64,000 bases of DNA from Buxus sempervirens (Eukaryota; Streptophyta; Magnoliopsida; Buxales; Buxaceae), in assembly GCA_947561395.2 (NCBI GenBank), contig OX387190.1, positions 35,452,392-35,516,391 of the forward strand, read 5' to 3'. A program made the position numbers and the translations under genes. This document shows positions 35,294-48,500 of the stretch, piece by piece. The first letter of the stretch is position 1, and every line of letters begins with the position of its first letter. The notes beneath the pieces are model-generated. The model made no database searches, was not told where the DNA came from, and saw only the letters and a program-made list of their open reading frames with translations.

Positions 35294-35725
35294 CACGTGC
35301 TCTAACGTGGATGGTTCCCCGAAAGCCCATGTCTTTCCAGAGCGAGTCCTAGAGAGCCAACCAAACAAGAAACCCCCAAATCAACCGTCACGAGGCCGAA
35401 AAACCTTTCGACAGATGAAAGAAGATAAAAAAGAAGTAAAAGAGAAGAGGGAGACCTGGCGGGGGCTTTCTTTTGTTTTGACTTGGAAATTGGAATGAGT
35501 CTTATAGTATTAGCCACCACTGCGCTACAGTCCCACTTCGCTTCATTTGACCGACTTCACTCGACACGCAACTTCCCTTTCTCCACTCTCCAACTCCTTT
35601 AAATGCCACCCACACCGGCTCATACTCCCTCACTCAGAATTCATCAGAGATCAGGAATCACCTTCTACATCTTTCTCACACATACTCTCTCTCTCTCTAT
35701 ATAGCTCTCTCTCTATATAGCTCTT
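35294..35725 (+). promoter_or_regulatory. Promoter and 5' UTR region of the C2H2 zinc-finger gene
   Basis: Visible words: a G-box CACGTG (35294-35299) with a second ACGTGG just after; a W-box TTGACC (35547-35552) overlapping a CCGAC dehydration/cold core (35551-35555); a possible TATA-like 'tttaaatgcc' near 35598; then a CT-rich leader containing two 'ctatatag' words. Such elements fit ABA, WRKY and cold or drought control known for ZAT10-type genes. Function here is inferred only. Confidence 0.4.
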
Positions 35726-35764
35726 ACAGTTGTTCCATTAACTCTCAGAATCTGATATCCTGAG

Positions 35765-36472
35765 ATGGCTCTTGAAGCTCTGAATTCCCCAACAACGGCC
35801 GCTCCTTCTTTTCGCTACGAAGACATGGACTTCCACTATGTCGAGCCATGGGCGAAGAGAAAGCGTTCCAAGCGCTCCCGTCTCGAGTCCCCAACCACGG
35901 AAGAGGAGTACCTAGCGCTCTGCCTTATCATGCTTGCCAGAGGCGGCGCCTCCACACATCGCAACCCCTCCCCACCTCCGCCGCCGGTTCTCAAGCTGAA
36001 TTACAAGTGTGCCGTCTGCAACAAGGCCTTCTCTTCCTACCAAGCACTGGGTGGACACAAGGCCAGCCACCGCAAACACGCCGGAACCGATGATCAATCA
36101 TCCTCAACCACCGCCGCCGCTACTGTTAGTACCACAAACGTGTCTCCCCTCAATCCCAGCGGTAGGACCCACGAGTGTTCTGTTTGCCACAAAACCTTCC
36201 CTTCTGGCCAGGCCTTGGGAGGACACAAGCGTTGTCACTATGATGGCGGGAACAGCGGCGTCACCGCTGCATCGTCTGATGCTGTGGGTTCCAGTCACAG
36301 TCAACGCGATTTCGACTTGAACATGCCGGCCTTACCGGACTTCTGGCCGGGATTTGGCGTTCACACCGCCTCAGAAAAACAAAATTCCTTCGACCAAGAG
36401 GTGGAGAGTCCTTTGCCTGTGAAGAAACCCCGTCTGTTGACTCCGGCCGAGACGAGTCCTTCCCAGTATTAG
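35765..36472 (+). CDS. ZAT10/STZ-type two-finger C2H2 zinc finger repressor
   Basis: Intronless, 235 residues, as usual for C1-2i plant zinc fingers. In order: a basic nuclear localisation signal KRKRSKRSR (31-39); an L-box [16 protein letters not shown] (46-61); finger 1 with C82, C85, H98, H102 and QALGGH; finger 2 with C138, C141, H154, H158 and QALGGH; and an EAR repression motif DLNMPALP (184-191). Proteins of this type (ZAT10/STZ, AZF, SCOF-1) bind A(G/C)T-type promoter sites and repress targets under cold, salt, drought or ABA. The start ATG follows a CT-rich leader. GC content is clearly higher than in the flanks. Which ZAT or AZF member it matches cannot be decided here. Confidence 0.95.
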   Translation: MALEALNSPTTAAPSFRYEDMDFHYVEPWAKRKRSKRSRLESPTTEEEYLALCLIMLARGGASTHRNPSPPPPPVLKLNYKCAVCNKAFSSYQALGGHKASHRKHAGTDDQSSSTTAAATVSTTNVSPLNPSGRTHECSVCHKTFPSGQALGGHKRCHYDGGNSGVTAASSDAVGSSHSQRDFDLNMPALPDFWPGFGVHTASEKQNSFDQEVESPLPVKKPRLLTPAETSPSQY

Positions 36473-39400
36473 TTACATAACTAGATTTCCCTTATTTCAT
36501 TTTTCTTAAGTGTCGCTTGTTCTTTCTTCTATTATGATTTCTGTACAGGGATTTTTTCATTCTTTTAGAACTCCCTCACTCGGATTTGGCTAGTTTAATT
36601 AATGTATGAATTCATTTTTATTCTAAAATTACATTTTCAGTGTTGCTCACGGAAAGAGAGTGGTGATGTATGAAATGTCTGCTCATGTTTCTGGTTTTTC
36701 TTTTTTTTTTTTTAAATTATAACGATGATAATTATGACGAGGATGGCGCATGATTGGTACGGATAAGAAGAAAACTGTTATCAATTATTATAATTTCTTG
36801 CTCGATTATCTAAATCGATTTGGCTGTTGCGTCAGAAACTCCTAATTAAAGGTTCCAAAACTTCCATTTAATTAAACGTTGCTTAAACACCTACCACAGT
36901 TCCCCGCAACTCATCGGTTAATCACTCAAGCATATTTTCATACACTACCTGTGCATTAATGACAAATACATTGGATCCTACTCCTACAGTCCCACGCATC
37001 TTTTATCATATTAAATACAAGGTGTTTTTTTTTTTTCCATGGAAACCGGCTACATCAGCGGAGCACCTTTCTACACGCTTGAAACGAAACTTCAAAAGAA
37101 GGACAAGTAATTGAGCAGCAGACTTCCGTGTGGAGGAAGTAATCGTCGCTTCGATTCCAACATAAACAAAGCTTTTACATTTAAAAGTCTGCATTGCTGT
37201 AAGAATAAAAGTATAAAACAAAGTCAACAGCTTCATACGCTGCATCCATTTGCAACGATATCTATGCGCGTGGAATCTCTCAGTCGGCAGCGGAGCCTCA
37301 GCCGTGGAAGTTGTTCTTACGGTGCTTCGACGCTACATCTGGCAGTTCGAAGGTTCTACCGAACTATTTTGATTTGTGGCCATGGTCCCAACCGACTCAA
37401 ACGAGTCTGGTCCAAAGTTTGCTTTGTCGGCTGAACGAGAATCACCGACTCTTGCATTTTAAAACTGATTGACCCGAACCGTTTATTACTCGGGTCAATA
37501 TCCAAACGCGTGATGACTTGGATTGGTTGCTGACCGAGCAAGGGTGTGCAGTGCGCATTGATCGGCATGTTGAGACGTTGACTGTGCAAATAAAACTCAT
37601 TAATAAAACTTGACTGACCGCCTCCATCACGAAGTCGTCCTTTCCATACCCAAAGAAGCCAACCTCAACATAAAATCCAAAAAACTTTTTTCTTTTCGCT
37701 CTCTTGTGCGGTACAATTCATTAATTGGTCCGTAAACCACTTGCTTATAGGAAAGACTCGGCGGATTCCAACAAAAAAAAAAGACTCGGCTGCTTCTGGA
37801 GAAGCTGAGTCAAGGGTTTCAGATGCGATGGATTCTACTTTGGCAGGCAAAAGGGGTACCCAAATGAGGACTAGATGCAATGTCCGAGCAACGTTGTCAA
37901 TTTGCATACACGTACATAGATATACACGATGGGAGATGTGAACAATAATCGAGTCACGAGAATTGCCTCAGCCATAGTAACACAGGAAGTTTCATTGTTT
38001 TGAAGTATAGTCGGGTCATACAAGTAATTAATAAGTGTGGTCTATAGGAGGAAAACTTTCCATCCAAATTCACATATTTGATGAAATCGGTCTTTCACCA
38101 TATCTATTTCTTTAGTGGGGTCAGTGGGATTGAATTTGGGCAGGCTTGATTTTCCACACCCAGATCTCATTTATTGGATAATCACAGTTGGTAGAGCTCA
38201 TAACTTCATCATTAATTTGTCGTGATGTTTTTTAAGAGTGTAGCTGAACCGATAAACCTAATTAAAAGCATTATACAAAGTCAGAGCTTCTTCAGAAATG
38301 GTAACCGACTAATGGTAAGGAAGGATTCAACCAAAACCATCAATCCAATCAAGAAAAGGAGGCAAAGATGAGGAAAGAGTATTAATTCGTTGAGAATGTC
38401 ACTTTTGACGGTGGTAGAATTTCAAGAATGTTATCTCCCAAACACGAGTTTGGAGACCCACTCTCACCAAATGGAGTTAATATTACATAGCTTTGCCTCC
38501 AACTAATATGTTGAAGAGACATCTCCAAAGGGGTTGAAATCGTCTACTGCAATTAAGTTGCATTAGACCTTTCAGCATCCCACGGCTACTGTTCGTTTTC
38601 ACATTTTTCAATGTGAAATGTCTATTAAAACGATATTTTACATTAGAAAATGTGAAATGAAAAACAGTCGTAGGATGTGCACGTGGCAGTATATGTTGCA
38701 GGGTCTGTTGCAAGGGTACGTTAGCAGACAATTCCATCCCTTCCAAAAGGTATGTATGATGAGTGTATGTAAACCGTAAACTGAATTTTCCTAGCTAGAA
38801 GGGGAGACAGAGAATTATAAGCCGCCCACTTATAGGTAGAAAGATATTTATGAGGAATCGCGTGCCCCTAATATTAGCCCAGGCTTTGGGCTAAAGCCGC
38901 TAAACCAATCCAAATTATAAGCAATCTCTTATCCGGTGAATGAACGCCAGAAGTTGCAACATATGATGGTTGATTATGGCCCTCCAGATACTTGAGCCCA
39001 GCCCCAGCCCTTGATGGGATGGACAGTAGTGACAGTTTGGACATTGGCCCGGATCGATGTGGACCCACCCATCAGTCTCGGTCCAAGTGAGAACAGCGTT
39101 GCTGCTTCTGTTTGATCCTCGTGACCTCGTCCATCCATGCCATGATGTCTCATTGCATGTGGAAAACTGGTATGATAGCCAGAGAATTAATCAAGCTCCG
39201 ACCCAAAAAGTATAGCCCATCCCTAACTAAGGCCCACATGTCGCTAACCAAAACAAGAACTAGCTTCCATATGACTCCAAAAGACAAGCAGACTAGTCCC
39301 AATCCCAAATGGATATCTACAATACTGAGAATCTCCAGTAGCATCTAGCTAGTCCTCCATGCTTCACTGATCCACAAAAAAGCACGATAAATAAATAAAT

Positions 39401-42394
39401 AATTTCTCAGTTTTGCATGTTTGGATTGTACGTTGATCAAGCAAGTCCGCAGAGGTATACAAGCAAAAGGCCCTTCTTTTTTTTCTCTTTTTTGTATGTT
39501 TAAAGGAGAAAAAGGGTCTATTCAGACATGAAACTGAGATAAAGGCAGCAACATGTTCCCCGTCCATGCCCGAAAGGATCTCTGCACACAGAAAAGTGAT
39601 CTCTCTCTCAGTCATGATTTGAAAAAGAATTTTGTTGCTTTCCTCAAGACACGTTGTGTGAACCACTGTCGATGGGCATGGCCATCCGCAAGGGACTCAT
39701 CTTTAAACGATAAGACGAGCTTGTGAAGGGATCGTGTCATGCCTCTCGCCAATACTCCAAAGGTCACTTCTCCCTTGCTGAGAAATTTACTTTATTGGAA
39801 ACTTCTTACGGAAAAAAGCTATAGCGTGGGCAGTGGGCACATTAACTGATATTTTATAATTTAATTATCTATTGTAATTATAAACAAACAGGGGTTTTTT
39901 CTTTTTGCTAATATTTTGTACCGAAAATACCCTCCAAATAATCTTTATTTTACAATTTTATTACCCATGTCTGCAATTTGGAGCTACCTAAAACGTCCTT
40001 GACTTTTTATCAAATTAACTTTTACATCAATTTGTTAATGTTAGGTGTATGAATAATTAACTGCTTGGCATTTTAATGCCTAAAACATCCTTAATTCTCT
40101 TTCAAATTTGCTACGCAAGGTGTGCATTCCCCCAATTTTGTTAAGAGAACAGCTTAGCTTCACAGCTTCTAGTTATAGTTCACTGTGATCCGAACCAAGT
40201 GGTATATAGCTAATAATCGTTAAAGTAGCTTAATGGTCTCTAATCATACTCCGTCTAAATAATTAAATCGCAATCTTACATTAGCATGTCCTTAGGTTAT
40301 CATTGTTAGCATAACGCTTACGTACATGGCTTCATTTCAATAATATATAAATCACGCATCACCACCTAAAGCAACCTAATAAGACTTATCGGATCTTCAT
40401 GTGCAAAGCCATTGAACCGATATCTTTATAACCAGCTGTTATTGTCTTTTATATATTCGTCCTTAATATTAATTCTTAGTCTCAAGACGAGTCTCACCGA
40501 TCTGAATGCTTTTCAGTTGCAACTGGGTTGGACGAAGCAGGCACATGCTAGATCGCCATCTCTCACCACTGTATCTTCGACTGTTAGTACATGCATGGAA
40601 TCCTCTTTGTTTGATATTGTTTGATTGCACCTGCAAGTTAATGTCCCCTTCTCTCCTAAAGTCTTGATTCTCATAAAGGAAAATCATATAAAATGAGATC
40701 CTGTAACATTTACAAATCTTTTGCCCACCTAAAAATTACTTGGCCCCAATTTCTTGACCGAGGCCTTAACCAAGCTACTTATTTATTACTATTATGAAGC
40801 CAACCCCTTGTTTTCTACCTAACATTTTGTACCTAACTTAAACGCCCTCCAATTTTTTCCAACTAGAGGAATAGCGCGTAGCAAATTAGAAATAAAGAAG
40901 ATCTTTTGCTTAATTTTTAAGTGATATGCTTTCACGAGGAACATCAAAATGTTAGTGTTTCGTATGTGCGGCTCCACAATTTGAAGAATACTAACCATGA
41001 GATGCTCCATTATGATGCTTCACATGGAAGCATCTCAATTTAAAAGCAAAGGTCAAATTGCATACCATTTCATCTTAGTTGGTTATTATGATGATACGGG
41101 ATAACAAAATTGTAATATCGAGAATAGTTTGAATGTATTTTCGGTATAAAATGTCATCTAGAACATCACCTATTCACTTTATAGTAATAATAGATCTAAT
41201 AATACAAAGATTTGTTATTGCCATGAGTATCATAACTAATTGCCCTAACATTCTATTTCCAAAAGGCCCTTCTCTGTTTCTTATGCGTGCATTCCCCTAG
41301 TATTACTTTAAATATCTTACTTATTTCATATGACATCTTTACATATGACAAACAAGTAAGGAGAAAAAAGGAAGAAAAAAATAGCTCTTCTTCTTCCTAG
41401 ATCTATCAGTAATAACGTCATTGATGCAGTCAGCACAAGTGGCAGTTGAAGAAGGTTAAGATGGCCCCGAGGAAGTTAGAAGAGAATGATGGCAATGGGG
41501 TTTCTAAATAAAAGAAATCAAAGCGTTATTATGGGGATGTGCATAAAGAAAGGGAATAGATATAAATACGATAAAACCAAGGTAATATAATATGATAAAT
41601 ATTGATTTTGGGTAACATTGGGGGAGGGAGCTGATTTGCATGCGATGTCGAAGGTCGTGGCCACATTGCATCCACTAGGGCCAGGAAAGATGTTCATCAT
41701 TGTGGGAGGATGAGCCAATAAACTTACCGGATTATTGTATTAAATAATTTGTGGGCTACCTTACTTAGATATATACGTTAACCTTCTTATTCCATGTCAT
41801 TATGATCATATTTTCCCAAGGAAGCATTGGACAATCTGACGTGTGCTTCACATGCCATAATTTCTTTTATGGAATGAACAATGGAAAACATATATATATA
41901 GTAAAAGGGTAAAGCAAGAATCATCATTAAATAACGCATATATACATATACTAAGTTCAAATAATATTTTTAAAATCTTTTTATCCCTTGTTTTTTTGTT
42001 AGTAAAAAATATTCACTACTCTATTTAAATTATTCTTCAAAAAATTTTAAATACCATATTTAATGAAACATTTAAAATTTTTTAAAGACTTCCATATCTT
42101 CCAAAAATTTACTCACCTTCCACTTGCACCCTAATTTGTATATAGGATAAGGTGTAGTTCATTGCCACATACAACATGTGATTGTACCTTATTAGCTTTT
42201 TTTTTTTTTAATAATTAGTGAGTATAATGTGAAACATTTTTAACCAAAAGAAAAACACAATCCATTATATATGTTGCATGTGACAGCATCTGACTTTAAC
42301 AACAAAGACCAATGCAGTATAAAAATGTAGATATGGCGTCCGTTGTTCCACGTTCATTACATAAAATATGAAAATGAAGATGTTGTGATAAACA
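36473..42394. other. Gene-poor intergenic region
   Basis: Nearly 6 kb between the zinc-finger gene and a putative Helitron. The first 200 bases should hold the 3' UTR of the zinc-finger gene. A MITE lies at 38519-38758; fragments with 'gatgctccattatgatgctt' words occur near 41000. Open frames near 37111-37434, 38483-38746 and 39364-39666 have no family resemblance. No RNA gene was recognised. Confidence 0.5.
38519..38758. mobile_element. MITE with central palindrome, second copy
   Basis: Outer ends are 'ccaaaggggttgaaatcgtc' and, reverse-complemented, 'ccttttggaagggatggaat' followed by 'tgtctgc'. Inner arms pair 'gcatcccacggctactgttc' with the complement of 'aacagtcgtaggatgtgc'; the centre is 'cacatttttcaatgtgaaat'. 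It shares its centre with 30820-30990 and its ends with 21975-22195. No TSD was resolved. Confidence 0.6.
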
Positions 42395-43267
42395 TCTTAT
42401 ATATTAAGCGAATCAGGGGTGGCTTCTGACGTGTCGAAGTGTAAAGCTTCGGGTCTGACGTGGCAGTCTCCGACGGTTCAGGGTTGGTTCAGTATTGCCA
42501 TGGCTAATCGGAATTTCTAGGTTGCAAACACGTGGAATGGGAGACGGGAGAGGGGGTTGCTTCCTCAGCAAGCTTCCAGTGCATAATATGTTTCTCTTTT
42601 GTCTCTCTCTCGCTCTCTCTCGATCCCTTCTTCCCTAAACATCACAAACCCCATCTTTGTCGCTCCCTCCCTCACTGTTTCATTCTCTCTCCCTTTCTCT
42701 CTCTCTAACCCGAACCCTAGAAGTGTCTCCACCTTCTCCATTATCGATTGTTAGCTGGAGGTCGACAGATTGAGCAAGAAATAATAATTACATAGAAACA
42801 TCACAAAGCCAGATCGACGTTCTGCTCCACCTCCATTGCAATGCCCTTTGTCGATCCAAGTATTTTTCTCCTCTTTGTTGGGATCGGTGGGAGAGAGGTT
42901 CCGGCGAGGCATATGAGCAGTGGGAGATGGTTTTCCGTCTGAGTCGGTGCGTTCGGAGTCAGAGAAGGCATCTGTTCTTCGTGCATTCCTGTCTGTAGGG
43001 GGTTCTCATTTGTGTTTTTGCGTTCAACTTCTTTTCATTTGTGTCTTTGCATTCATCGTTTTGGGGATCTCTGTTTCTGTTGGGTTGCTCACGGTTTTAA
43101 TGATTAAAGGGATTGAATTTCTAGGGTTTTACCTTCACTTCTTGTGTAAATTAATGACGCACCGACAATGCTAAAATGATTTATTATTATTTTCAAAAAG
43201 AAGATACTTTGTAGGGTTGCTTAACGGGCTGCCCGGCACGGCGCGGGCACAATTAGCTCGTGCCTAG
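42395..43267 (+). mobile_element. Possible non-autonomous Helitron with captured fragment
   Basis: The 5' end reads A|TCTTATATATTAAGCG followed by a 'ggcttctgacgtgtcg' subterminal word, a style seen in plant Helitrons. The 3' side has GC-rich self-complementary DNA (about 43229-43250) and ends CTAG|T. Between them lies non-repetitive, leader-like sequence (CT-rich run, 'aaccctag', then an open stretch around 42900-43170) that could be a captured gene piece. Against this, 43211-43267 also resembles the end of the hAT-like MITE at 22651-23164, so the 3' boundary is uncertain. No rep/helicase coding was seen. Confidence 0.35.
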
Positions 43268-45513
43268 TACACCTTAACCAAATCCTACCTTCATATATGT
43301 ATGTGTAAAAAAGATTAGTTGTGTGGCCTATTCAGATGGTCTCTTCCAAAATGCATGAGACAGTAAGCAATTTTGGCCAACATTGGCCATTATAGCTGAA
43401 GGGGATGTTTCCACATAAAGTATCTTATGACAGGGCTTTTTTTCAGATAAATGAAAAACACTAACCATGGAATACTTCACGTGGAGACGGGCAATGCAAG
43501 CCAAAATTGCGATTCCATCACTGGTAATGGAATTAGAAACTTCACTGATCTACGTGTAAAAGCTCTCGTTTCGGTAACTGGGCGAATCGTTCGGCTCACA
43601 GAAAACGTAGCTGGTGGATGCTATCATTGTCGAAGTACGAGAGTGAACACTGATAGATGGGTCGTTTTCTAGAACATATGGGTGCTATCGTTCATTAGGA
43701 GCAAACCTAGGGGTTAATTTAAAAAGTAGTCTACGTTAAGGGGAGCAGAAAAGCTTCGTGTCAGGTTGGCGTGCACGACGGTGCTCAGAGTCGGAGTTTG
43801 GGAGGAGAGAAAGAAAGGGAAAGAAAGCGAGAGGCATTGGCACGATCCCCTCTCCTTCCAGAGAAACTGTGAGGATTTATTTTTCGAGGGGGAAAAGAAT
43901 TTTTAATTTTTAACGGCTTTCTTCTTTTTTCTTCTTTTTTTCTCGGCTGATTTGTTGCTGTGTGAAAAGGAAAAATAATGAGGGGCGATGGTGCTGATTC
44001 AAATGAGACCGGGAACATTCTCAGCTTGGACTTCCGTGTGATTCGTGTTGTGGGGTTGAATGGCAAATTGAGAAACAGCTCAGCTTGTTGATGGCTGGTT
44101 CCTGTTTTTCCCACTTTTGATCGGTAAGCATGCGTGGATGCTGAACGGGTGGCGGTTTTCGGTCCAGCAGATATAATGCTCATGCACAGCGAATGATGTT
44201 ATTCTGTACTCCGGTACGAAGAATCAGTACTCACTTACCAGAGAGGAGGATAGAGAAGTAGAAAGAGCATTTGGATAGTTGGAGGTAAAGACATTTTTCT
44301 TTCGGTTTTCTTTTCGAGTTGTGCTTTCAATGCCGTTTCATTACAGTCGTCTCTTTCTCTGCTCCATTTGAGTGGGTTTCACTTGGTAATGAGATAGGGT
44401 AGATGATTTCAGATTTTTTGAGATGTGGTTTGGTCTGATCATAGAGGAGTCCTTTCATAATTTTTTTGAGTGTTTTATATTATACTATGTACAAAATAGG
44501 TGGCTTTAACATTCTCTTTCTCTCTCTCTCTCTCTTCCTTCTATGGGTTGATTTTGATGGGTTTTGGCCGTTTTATTCAAGCTACGGAGATTTCAGGTTT
44601 ACTTGTAGTTGGAATTGTTGTTAATGGTGTTGGCTTGTTAATCAATGCAACTTGATATTTTTAGCATCCTCTTTTTGTCTTCTAATTTTTGCCTCTCCCT
44701 GTAAAAGGAGTCGCTTATGCCTATTTGTGATTTTTGTCTACCGTTTTGGTGGTTTCTTAAACTGATACCGAGATGCTGTTTGCCATTTCAGGTCTTCGCA
44801 GCGGAGGAACCACTACGGAGAAAGAAACATTAAAAAGGAACATCGATTCTAGGGTTTGGGACTTGAAACTTTAGCCGACCAGGATGATGTGGATCTTCAC
44901 TCTTTGATGCTTTAAAGAGAAAAAAAAGGAGAAAACAAAACAAAACAAAGAACAGAGAAATCAGAGTGTGAGAGAGAAGGATAAACAAATAAATAGAGGG
45001 AGGTTGGTCTCAGTGTCAGTTTTGTGCTTGCGGGTGTCTCTGGTATTGGGAATTATCTAGTGACTCAGAATCTGTTGGCAATGTCTCGTGGGCTGACTGT
45101 GTGAGTCCGGGGTCCGTGGGCTCTGCCGCCGACCGAGGAAGCAAGCTTTTCTTTGGGTCTCTTGCCATTCAAGAGAAGCCTCTCAGAAAATTTACTCTTC
45201 TTCTTCTTGCTATTCAGCTCCTTCCTCGATTCCTGAAAAAGATTCGGTCATAACCCATAGCATATATCCTTCTCTGGCCCCTTCTTCGGCCACCTTGTAC
45301 CCCAGAAAATCGGTCGCATTTGGAAGTCCAAACACTACACCTGGAGTTCCCACGTTCTTCTGTTTTATTTCCCTGGAGATTTATTATTTTCGGAATATTT
45401 GCGATTTTGTGAGCGGTGTAGCTGAGTTGCTAACGATCCACTGAGAAGTGGGGAAAAAGACTGTTTCTAAATCAGGGGAGAAGCACAAGCAGATCTTTTT
45501 TTTTGTTAACAAG
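43268..45513 (+). promoter_or_regulatory. Upstream region and probable spliced 5' UTR of the NPY-like gene
   Basis: No protein gene was recognised. From about 43785 the sequence is purine- and then pyrimidine-rich, like a plant leader. A plausible leader intron runs from a GGAG|GTAAAG donor near 44285 to a TTTCAG acceptor at about 44791, followed by a leader exon reaching the ATG at 45514. A TC microsatellite lies near 44511-44533. The transcription start cannot be placed. Confidence 0.4.
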
Positions 45514-48500
45514 ATGAAGTTCATGAAACTTGGATCAAAGCCAGATTCGTTTGAGACTGATGGAAACAATGTTAGGTATAGTCATTTGGAGTTCTTTTAG
45601 ATATTATTACAATTGTTATAAAAGTTGGTCCCGGTATAATTAGAGGTTATTAATGATTTTTTCTGAATGTGAATACCAGTCTATTATCAGTTCGCGATTT
45701 TCTTCTCAATTGATGTATAATGGTGGTGTTTTCTGAATATTACAATATTCCTCTTTAGTGCAAAATTTATGTATTTTTTAGTTTTCCCTGCATGCTTAAC
45801 CTATTGTTTTATGGCAAATCTGGATTGCCAATTCTTATCTGGAAGATCATGTATTGATTACTTTGTGACAATACTAATCTTGACTCATGGTATAGTTTAT
45901 AACTTTTCTATTGTGGTTGATAAATGTATTGTGTTAGTTGAAAAATAGATGGCAACTTTCTCTAGGTTAGCAGGCATCTGATGTGCATTCAGACTCGGTG
46001 GGTCAGCTTTCTTCCTCCTTTCAACCTGGCTTTTGTTGGTGCTCAAGGAAATTGGTTATTTTGTTTTATGATCAGGATTTTATGGTTGTCCAATCAGATT
46101 TTCGTCCTCCATTTAACATGGAAATTGTTGTGGCTATTTTGTCTCTGACTGCATGAAAGTATTGCATAAGCTTGCATTTACTGGTCTTGCCACAAAGTAT
46201 TTAATATCAAGCATGAGTGTGGCATAAAGCTTTTGCATCCGTTACTAATCTCTGGGTACTTTTCCTTAACTAGGAAGCATTACCTAAATAACGTTAGCAA
46301 GGGCCTGTCTCCCCTAGTTATTGTTGCTGGAGTTTCAGTACTAAAGCACACAGTGAATGGTTTTCACATGTGCATCTTGGCATCATGCATGCTTCTAAAG
46401 CTCCTCCAATTTCAGCTGAATGATGCTGTTGTTGTGTTGATCTTTGTATTTTAATCTGAGATGCCTTGGATGAGTGGGCAATTTTCTCTGTGAAAACAAG
46501 TTTTTCAATGAGTCAGAATTCAGCTTACACCTCTTATATCAAGCTCTGGAACTAATCCATTGCTCCGTATAGTTCATGGGTGAAAATTGACTTACTTGGG
46601 TCCTGGAGGATTGACGAGCAAAATGCTAGTTTTCAGATACAAGATATCTCACTATGGGTGGATTTGCCCAATTAACGTGTCTGGAGGAATCAATATTGGA
46701 CTTATTGGATCCTTAGCAATTCATGTGACTATGAGAGGATTGCTCATTGAGGGACTTGTGATATTGACTAATATTCCTGTCAAGGTGGCGAGATCAAGAA
46801 TTTCAATGCATCATCTAAATTTTGGAGTATTGAAAAAAGAATTTTTCTAGGGCTGCTTTTTAAGCTAACATATGGATGGAGTGAATTAAGTGCTACTTAT
46901 GTGTAAATTATATGAACCGTGGGTAACCATTTCATAAATAAATTCGCTGTCACTTCCAAGCAAAAAGCTGTATTTCTCAAGTTGAAAGTTTAGTTTCAAT
47001 GGAAATGGATAAGATGAATCCATGTGACCCTGCTAAAGCTATAGTATTTTGATTGTCCCTTGATTTGGATTTAACATTTCCTCCCTAGGAAATACAAGCA
47101 ACTGCAGATATCATTTATGTCATCTAGTTCATTTGGAATTCAGTTATCTCTGTTTCTTCCTTTTCTTTTTTAAGACCCGAAGCAGACCTGAATTTAAGTC
47201 AGGTGGTTTACAAGCCCAACCATGTCATATTCATGAAAAAAGGGTGGGAACTGTGTGGGCATGTACTCCAAATTTTTTGAGGAGAGAAAGTCTTAATTAC
47301 GTCTGTTTTCAGCAGCTATTGGGCAATTTAGCCGTGACCTCAAATGCATGTCAAATAAAAAGTTGAAGGGGAAATTAATGGAGACTTTTATCCCACTCTT
47401 TATTTTGAAGCTCTAGATTCCAATTTCTGAATTAGTATTTTCTTTTCATCTGCATCCACACTGTGTATTCACATTGTATTGTTTTCTCCATACACTTTTA
47501 TCTTATGAAAAGTTCCCCCAGTTCTTCTCTCCCTTATTATGCAATCATCATGAAAGGATTTGACCATTTTGACTGGTAAACTATAATATTATGTTCAATT
47601 ATCTTCATCCATTTGGATCTATTCTTGCTTGCTTCAGAGATACAACTCTTTGGACCAATTTTCCTTTAGCATAAAATACACTTTTTACTTACACTATCCT
47701 TCAGAGAACCTCCTACTACTTTGAGGTCAAATCTATTCTTTGTGATGAACCACACGATTCCATATTCTCATTTTACTTGATTATAAGCAGTTGAGCTGGC
47801 GGCATCACAAAAAATATACTTGGAAATGTTTCCATTTCCTGTAAAGTTATCTGCATCTTGTTTTGAGTGCGTCATAGTTATCCATGCTGGACAAATCTTT
47901 TTACCATCTAGAAATAATTTAGTTGTGATTTCTAATTTCGGGGAAAGGACATCTGCAAGTTAAAGATTCATGGTATAATATTGTTATTTGGCCAATCTGC
48001 ACTTAATTTCTGCATCGTGCTTCTCTCTATATCTAGCATGCAATATCTTAATTAAATTGAAGGTGAGCAGCAGTATAGTATTTTATATTCCTGTGCATTA
48101 AAGGCGAATTCTTTTGGGATAAAACAGAAAATATTAAAAGTATAATTATCCATTAGCAACATTAATTTCTGTTTATGCAGAGTCTGCATGCAGGCTTTTT
48201 TTCACCCAATATTCTTATATTTTTTCATGACTAGTAGTTGGCATGATTTGCTTCTATCAATATTTTGTTATTATCGTGATAATTGATAATGACCTTATCC
48301 ATATGTACAGGTTTGTTGCAACCGAATTGGCAACTGACATTATCATCATTGTGGGGGATGTGAAATTTTATCTACACAAGGTTGGTACTCCTATAACCAA
48401 TATGGGGTTAAAAAAAATTGTAAATTCAAACAGTTGGGGTTAATAATCACAATTATACTGGGAATTTGTTGTGTTTGTTCTCAAACCATTGAATCATGTG

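Larger units (their letters stand above)
32966..35764. other. Intergenic, repeats and zinc-finger gene promoter
   Basis: Contains the right end of a MITE-family copy near 33690-33725 ('gtagacgatttcaaccctt'), a diverged tandem duplication (33878-34716), AT-rich DNA, and the promoter of the C2H2 gene at about 35290-35764. Two longer open frames near 32748-33727 have no family resemblance. Confidence 0.5.

Noticed and set aside
36009-36320. Open frames overlapping the C2H2 gene in other phases
   Set aside because: GC-rich shadows of the real coding frame, which has all zinc ligands and the EAR motif.
43785-44183. 132-codon open frame on the minus strand
   Set aside because: It lies opposite the probable leader of the NPY-like gene; basic, low-complexity composition without a family match.
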